44,229 bases of DNA from Acidimicrobiaceae bacterium (GTDB lineage: Bacteria; Actinomycetota; Acidimicrobiia; Acidimicrobiales; Aldehydirespiratoraceae), in NCBI GenBank assembly GCA_018699415.1, contig JABIQM010000210.1, positions 1-44,229 of the forward strand, in the 5' to 3' direction. The position numbers and the translations under genes were made by a program. Below are positions 41,541 to 44,229 of the stretch, piece by piece. The notes beneath the pieces are model-generated. The model ran no database searches and was not told the DNA's origin. It saw only the letters and a program-made list of their open reading frames with translations. Numbering within the stretch: position 1 is the stretch's first letter; each line of letters begins with the position of its first letter.

Positions 41541-41597
41541 TTTGAGTTTCTCTCGGCGGAAGGGCTGAAGGTCTGCTCCCGCTGTGGCGAGGCCTAG
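41541..41597 (+). pseudogene. Possible coding remnant with CxxC (HNH-like)
   Basis: In one frame this reads FEFLSAEGLKVCSRCGEA and ends at TAG, but an in-frame TAG lies just before it and there is no start. 'GLKVCSRCGE' resembles the zinc-knuckle start of phage-type HNH nucleases (LKxCsxCGexK). The stop shares bases with the membrane-protein stop on the other strand. Very short, so possibly chance. Confidence 0.2.
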
Positions 41598-41953
41598 GCG
41601 TTCAGCATCCAGATCAGCATCACTGGAGCACCCAACATGACGATGGTCGTCAACGCTATGTACGCAGGGAACGGTGCCTTGCTGAACTGCGAACCAAACG
41701 CTGTGTTGCGCAGAGATTCATCCATGTCAGACCGCATTGCAGCGATATCCATGACGGCACCGAATGAGCAGAACCAAAGGAAGAAGCCGACAGCACCCAC
41801 GGCGATCGAGAGCGCAAGCTTGCTGTCGTCACCCAACCCATCGAGTGATAGCGCGACAGCTACTCCCACGACCATCAAGGCCAAGCACTTCATGCTGACC
41901 CACAGCATCGTTGCCCGATGATCAACCCAGGCTCGCAGTTCAGATGATTCCAT
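41594..41953 (-). CDS. Small membrane protein, three predicted TM segments
   Basis: 119 residues from ATG 41953, with GGAGGA-like bases just upstream on the minus strand. Helices: 'CLALMVVGVAVALSL', 'LALSIAVGAVGFFLWFCSF' and 'YIALTTIVMLGAPVMLIWML'. No domain recognised and few charged residues besides the N-terminus and one loop (MRSDMDESLRNTAFG). It lies within the repeat-flanked insert, convergent with the GIY-YIG-like gene. A holin- or immunity-like role is possible, but only its size and topology suggest it. Confidence 0.65.
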   Translation of the reverse strand: MESSELRAWVDHRATMLWVSMKCLALMVVGVAVALSLDGLGDDSKLALSIAVGAVGFFLWFCSFGAVMDIAAMRSDMDESLRNTAFGSQFSKAPFPAYIALTTIVMLGAPVMLIWMLNA

Positions 41954-42090
41954 CGTTCCTCCTACTCAGTTTGTGTCGCCACGGTCGGCGTCTTGAAATT
42001 TCCGTTGTATCGAAGACCCATTTGTAGCAGTAGCCGCTCGCACTGCAAGGGACTCCCCCGGTGCGGTGGTCTGGGCGAGGTCTAGACGGG

Positions 42091-42160
42091 GACCTTGCCA
42101 CACCGTCACCCCAATGATTCATTGGGTGAACGGGGTCTATTCTTCGTTCTTGGCAAGGTC
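42091..42160. repeat. Nested inverted repeats (GGCAAGGTC motif), block 1
   Basis: The outer arms GACCTTGCCA (42091-42100) and TGGCAAGGTC (42151-42160) are perfectly complementary. Inside, CCAATGA-T-TCATTGG (42111-42125) is a perfect palindrome with extended near-matching flanks (CCGTCACCC / GGGTGAACGG). The 70 bp could form a large branched hairpin. It is in the non-coding right end of the insert. Confidence 0.75.
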
Positions 42161-42225
42161 GGCTAGGTATTTCCTAGAAAGCTTTATAGAGGGTAGGTGG
42201 GGGGTAGAGGCTGGGAGTTTGGTTT

Positions 42226-42316
42226 GACCTTGCCGCCGTCGCCACCTCGCCACCTCGCCACCTCGCCAAAGCCTTTATTTGTAACAAAGTTGGGCGGCAA
42301 GGTCCGGCAAGGTACC
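42226..42316. repeat. Inverted repeats (GGCAAGGTC motif), block 2
   Basis: GACCTTGCCGCC (42226-42237) and GGCGGCAAGGTC (42293-42304) are perfectly complementary; a further GGCAAGGTACC starts at 42306. With block 1 the same 8-mer (GGCAAGGT or its complement) occurs five times in about 225 bp in alternating direction. Confidence 0.75.
42241..42264. repeat. 8-bp tandem repeat (GCCACCTC)3
   Basis: GCCACCTC occurs three times in a row, followed by a partial unit GCCA. It sits in the loop between the arms of inverted-repeat block 2. Confidence 0.85.
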
Positions 42317-42366
42317 TCGCCGGGGTGACAAAGCCAGTCCTTCTCCAATGGTACTAATCGCCATGT

Positions 42367-42449
42367 TCTGGCACCCGTACGTACGGATGGAATACAACTT
42401 GCTCACGAAGTCGAGGCTACCGTTCGATCCTGACCGCGCTGGAGGAAAC
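42367..42449. repeat. 83-bp perfect direct repeat, right copy
   Basis: Identical to 39932-40014. On the minus strand it carries a severed miaB N-terminus (MSKLYSIRTYGCQ) that continues into unrelated sequence, so the miaB part is a non-functional stub. On the plus strand its GGAGGAAAC is the ribosome site of the PPOX gene that starts at 42451. Confidence 0.97.
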
Positions 42450-42450
42450 C

Positions 42451-42837
42451 ATGTCAATCGCCGCCGAAAAGTATGTCCGCCTCACCACCTTCACACGCGA
42501 CGGGCGCCGAAAGGAGTCACCGGTCTGGATCGCCGAGATAGACGATGGCGCCGTCGGATTCACGACCGGTCTCGGTTCGTGGAAGGTGAAGCGAATCAAC
42601 CACACCCCCGGCGTCGAACTCACACCGAGCGATGCGAAGGGCCGCGTTGACGACGACGTAGCAACACTCACCGGGCAGGCCCGTGTGGTGACCGGATCCG
42701 AGTTCGCAACGGTGGCCGAAGCCATCAAAGCCAAGTACGGCATTCAGGTCAGCATGATGCTTGCGCTCTCACGCCTCGGAAAGCTGATCGGCAAAGACGA
42801 TGCCAGCAACTGCGCCATCATTCTCACTCTCGACTGA
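42451..42837 (+). CDS. PPOX-fold (pyridoxamine 5'-phosphate oxidase-like) F420/FMN-binding protein
   Basis: 128 residues. 'YVRLTTFTRDGRRKESPVWI' is the opening beta-hairpin of the split-barrel fold, and 'VGFTTGLGSWKVKRINHTPG' matches the cofactor-binding stretch of the PPOX-class F420-dependent proteins common in actinobacteria. The likely role is reduction of a small substrate with F420H2 or FMN; substrate unknown. It has an excellent ribosome site GGAGG seven bases before the ATG, inside the right 83-bp repeat. Before the insertion it was probably directly divergent from miaB. Confidence 0.85.
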   Translation: MSIAAEKYVRLTTFTRDGRRKESPVWIAEIDDGAVGFTTGLGSWKVKRINHTPGVELTPSDAKGRVDDDVATLTGQARVVTGSEFATVAEAIKAKYGIQVSMMLALSRLGKLIGKDDASNCAIILTLD

Positions 42838-42924
42838 CTCTCAGCAACACACCGCCGAGTCCGCCCATCATGCACAACCGGTGGCCCATCCACTGACACC
42901 GCTCATGCCCACATTGAAATGACG

Positions 42925-42948
42925 AACATAGGCAATATGGCCTATGTT
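42925..42948. terminator. Inverted repeat AACATAGGC, possible terminator or operator
   Basis: AACATAGGC (42925-42933) and GCCTATGTT (42940-42948) are perfectly complementary around a 6-base loop, followed by TACTTTTCC. It lies ~90 bp after the PPOX stop. The T-run is broken, so a protein-binding palindrome upstream of the 43053 gene is an equal possibility. Confidence 0.45.
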
Positions 42949-43052
42949 TACTTTTCCAACGGCTGTTCCTGACAAAGATAAAGACGGAAACAACCTAAAG
43001 GGAAGAGTCGTTCCCCATTAGAGAAACAAATCACAGCTGAGAGGTATCCACT

Positions 43053-43328
43053 ATGGCAAGAATCTTCATGACTCATCGGGTGAGCGACTACGACGCTTGG
43101 AAAGTTATTTACGACGAGGATGCCCCCCGCCGCCAAGAAGGTGGACTCAAGGAAGGTGGGCACTTTCACAGCTCTGATGATCGCAACACGTTCCTGATCG
43201 TCTGGGACATGGAGGCTGATGTCAGCGGAGCAACGGCCGCCACTGAGGGAATGCTCGCAGACCCCGACTTGGCTCAACTGATGCAAGATAATGGCGTTCT
43301 GGACAAGCCCGAGTTCTGGGTCGCCTGA
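43053..43328 (+). CDS. Small alpha-beta-barrel-like protein of unknown function
   Basis: 91 residues, ATG 43053 with GAGAGG upstream. 'ARIFMTHRVSDYDAWKVIYDE' region, 'EGGHFHSSDDRNTFLIVWDM' and the C-terminal 'DNGVLDKPEFWVA' give the strand-helix-strand order of dimeric ferredoxin-like (ABM/cyclase-like) proteins with a repeated pattern of 'F...V.DYDAWK'. Function unknown. It is followed by a strong hairpin shared with the convergent recA. Confidence 0.7.
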   Translation: MARIFMTHRVSDYDAWKVIYDEDAPRRQEGGLKEGGHFHSSDDRNTFLIVWDMEADVSGATAATEGMLADPDLAQLMQDNGVLDKPEFWVA

Positions 43329-43355
43329 CAGAGTTCACAACTGAACTGAAAGAAA

Positions 43356-43381
43356 ACGGGCCACCCACTTGGGTGGCCCGT
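43356..43381. terminator. Bidirectional terminator between the 43053 gene and recA
   Basis: ACGGGCCACCC (43356-43366) and GGGTGGCCCGT (43371-43381) pair perfectly over 11 bp around ACTT. On the minus strand the hairpin is followed by TTTTCTTTC, so it best serves recA; on the plus strand the tail GTCTTGG is poorer. Confidence 0.85.
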
Positions 43382-43448
43382 GTCTTGGTTGTGTAGCGAG
43401 TGGCTCCGCTGGTGAAGCAACCGCTGGCGGAGTCTGCTCCCTTGCGGA

Positions 43449-44229
43449 TTACTCCTCGAGGGCTATAGGGAGATCGTCGGCATCAGAGAACTCTTCGTCC
43501 TCGGACAAATCGGCAACCGCTTCCTCTTCCGCAGGCATGACGGCTTTCCAGACCCGGTCGGAGATTTCGACCATGACCTCGGGATTCGCGGTGAGGTACT
43601 TCTTGGCGTTTTCTCGACCCTGGCCGAGTTGCTCGCCGTCGTAGGTGTACCACGCACCTGACTTCTTGACGATGCCTTCCTCGACGGACAGATCGAGCAC
43701 AGAACCCTCACGAGAGATTCCCTGGCCGTACATAATGTCGAACTCGGCCTGACGGAATGGTGGCGCACACTTGTTCTTCACGACCTTCACACGAGTGCGG
43801 TTACCAACTACCTCGACACCATCCTTGATCGCTTCGATGCGACGAATATCGAGCCGGCACGACGAGTAGAACTTCAGTGCACGACCGCCAGGGGTGGTCT
43901 CGGGCGAGCCGAACATCACACCAATCTTCTCTCGCAGCTGGTTGATGAAGATGCAGACCGTGTTGGACTTGTTGAGGTTGCTGGTGAGCTTTCGCAGCGC
44001 CTGCGACATGAGGCGAGCCTGCAGACCCACATGGGTGTCACCCATCTCGCCTTCGATTTCGGCTCGAGGGGTGAGCGCTGCGACAGAGTCGATCACCACG
44101 ACATCGAGGGCGCCGGAGCGGATCAGCATGTCGCAAATTTCGAGCGCTTGCTCACCAGTGTCGGGCTGCGAGATCAACAACTCGTCGATGTCGACGCCAA
44201 TCGCCTTGGCATAGACCGGGTCCATCGCA
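43449..44229 (-). CDS. recA: Recombinase RecA, C-terminal part
   Basis: The frame is open to the right edge; about 259 C-terminal residues are visible. Walker B '[20 protein letters not shown]', loop L1/L2 '[20 protein letters not shown]' and '[20 protein letters not shown]', and the '[14 protein letters not shown]' C-terminal domain are all standard. The acidic tail ([19 protein letters not shown]) is long. RecA drives strand exchange and triggers LexA cleavage. The Walker A and promoter lie outside the window. No recX gene follows it. Confidence 0.97.
   Translation of the reverse strand, partial: AMDPVYAKAIGVDIDELLISQPDTGEQALEICDMLIRSGALDVVVIDSVAALTPRAEIEGEMGDTHVGLQARLMSQALRKLTSNLNKSNTVCIFINQLREKIGVMFGSPETTPGGRALKFYSSCRLDIRRIEAIKDGVEVVGNRTRVKVVKNKCAPPFRQAEFDIMYGQGISREGSVLDLSVEEGIVKKSGAWYTYDGEQLGQGRENAKKYLTANPEVMVEISDRVWKAVMPAEEEAVADLSEDEEFSDADDLPIALEE

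Noticed and set aside
41491-42366. CRISPR-like or integron-like array in the insert
   Set aside because: The repeats are short, few, differ in type and have no regular spacers; no cas gene or integrase is present.
42275-42457. 60-codon minus-strand frame containing SKLYSIRTYGCQ
   Set aside because: This is the miaB N-terminus in the right copy of the 83-bp repeat running into unrelated sequence; a stub, not a gene.

Overview
The window is a high-GC, gene-dense bacterial chromosome segment. It carries a class II (B12-dependent) ribonucleotide reductase, actinobacterial-type LexA boxes (CGAAC-N4-GTTYG), glucosyl-3-phosphoglycerate synthase, a small LysM membrane protein divergent from lexA, and meso-DAP synthesis by the succinylase branch. 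Together these suggest an actinobacterium, most likely an aerobic heterotroph of the Acidimicrobiia type. The phylum is inferred from gene content; no rRNA gene is present.

Layout. (1) 1-2416: the 3' end of a Baeyer-Villiger-type flavin monooxygenase, a convergent MFS transporter, a gene-free 550 bp, and a tRNA-Gly(GCC) with its terminator. (2) 2483-10430, all minus strand: three small envelope or unknown genes, a Fpg/Nei DNA glycosylase, a PLP sulfur-amino-acid enzyme and metX, preceded by an S-box-like SAM riboswitch candidate; then an orphan N6-adenine methyltransferase, a DEAD-box RNA helicase and an alkyltransferase-like protein. (3) 10519-18456: an orphan substrate-binding lipoprotein, a serine hydrolase, an APH-fold kinase, lgt, a long acyl-CoA dehydrogenase, a YihY-type membrane protein and an L,D-transpeptidase lipoprotein. 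(4) 18545-24280, plus strand: gpgS, then a tightly overlapping operon for 2-hydroxyacid oxidation (FMN oxidase plus glcD-glcE-glcF). (5) 24301-29211, minus strand: an alkylsulfatase and nrdJ. (6) 29637-31669: a RibD-C reductase, a LysM protein and lexA, the last two sharing a promoter region with three LexA boxes. (7) 31686-39971, minus strand: one probable eight-gene operon miaB / APH-like pseudokinase / miaA / dapF / hflX / dapC / dapD / dapE, with start-stop overlaps at many junctions. (8) 40016-42366: a 2.35-kb insert flanked by a perfect 83-bp direct repeat, carrying a GT25-like glycosyltransferase, a GIY-YIG/T5orf172-like protein, a small membrane protein and an inverted-repeat-rich non-coding region. 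(9) 42451-44229: a PPOX-fold protein, a small alpha-beta-barrel-like protein and the 3' end of recA.

Functional themes. Methionine synthesis (metX plus partner) appears to be controlled by a SAM-sensing leader whose P2 arm is strongly shortened. DAP/lysine synthesis is co-transcribed with tRNA A37 modification (MiaA/MiaB) and ribosome rescue (HflX). The SOS regulator sits beside a probable SOS-induced cell-envelope or division factor. The most striking features are the 83-bp-repeat-flanked insertion between miaB and a PPOX gene, the compact S-box-like element, the inactive-looking kinase inside the miaB-miaA operon, and the zinc-finger variation in the Fpg-like enzyme.
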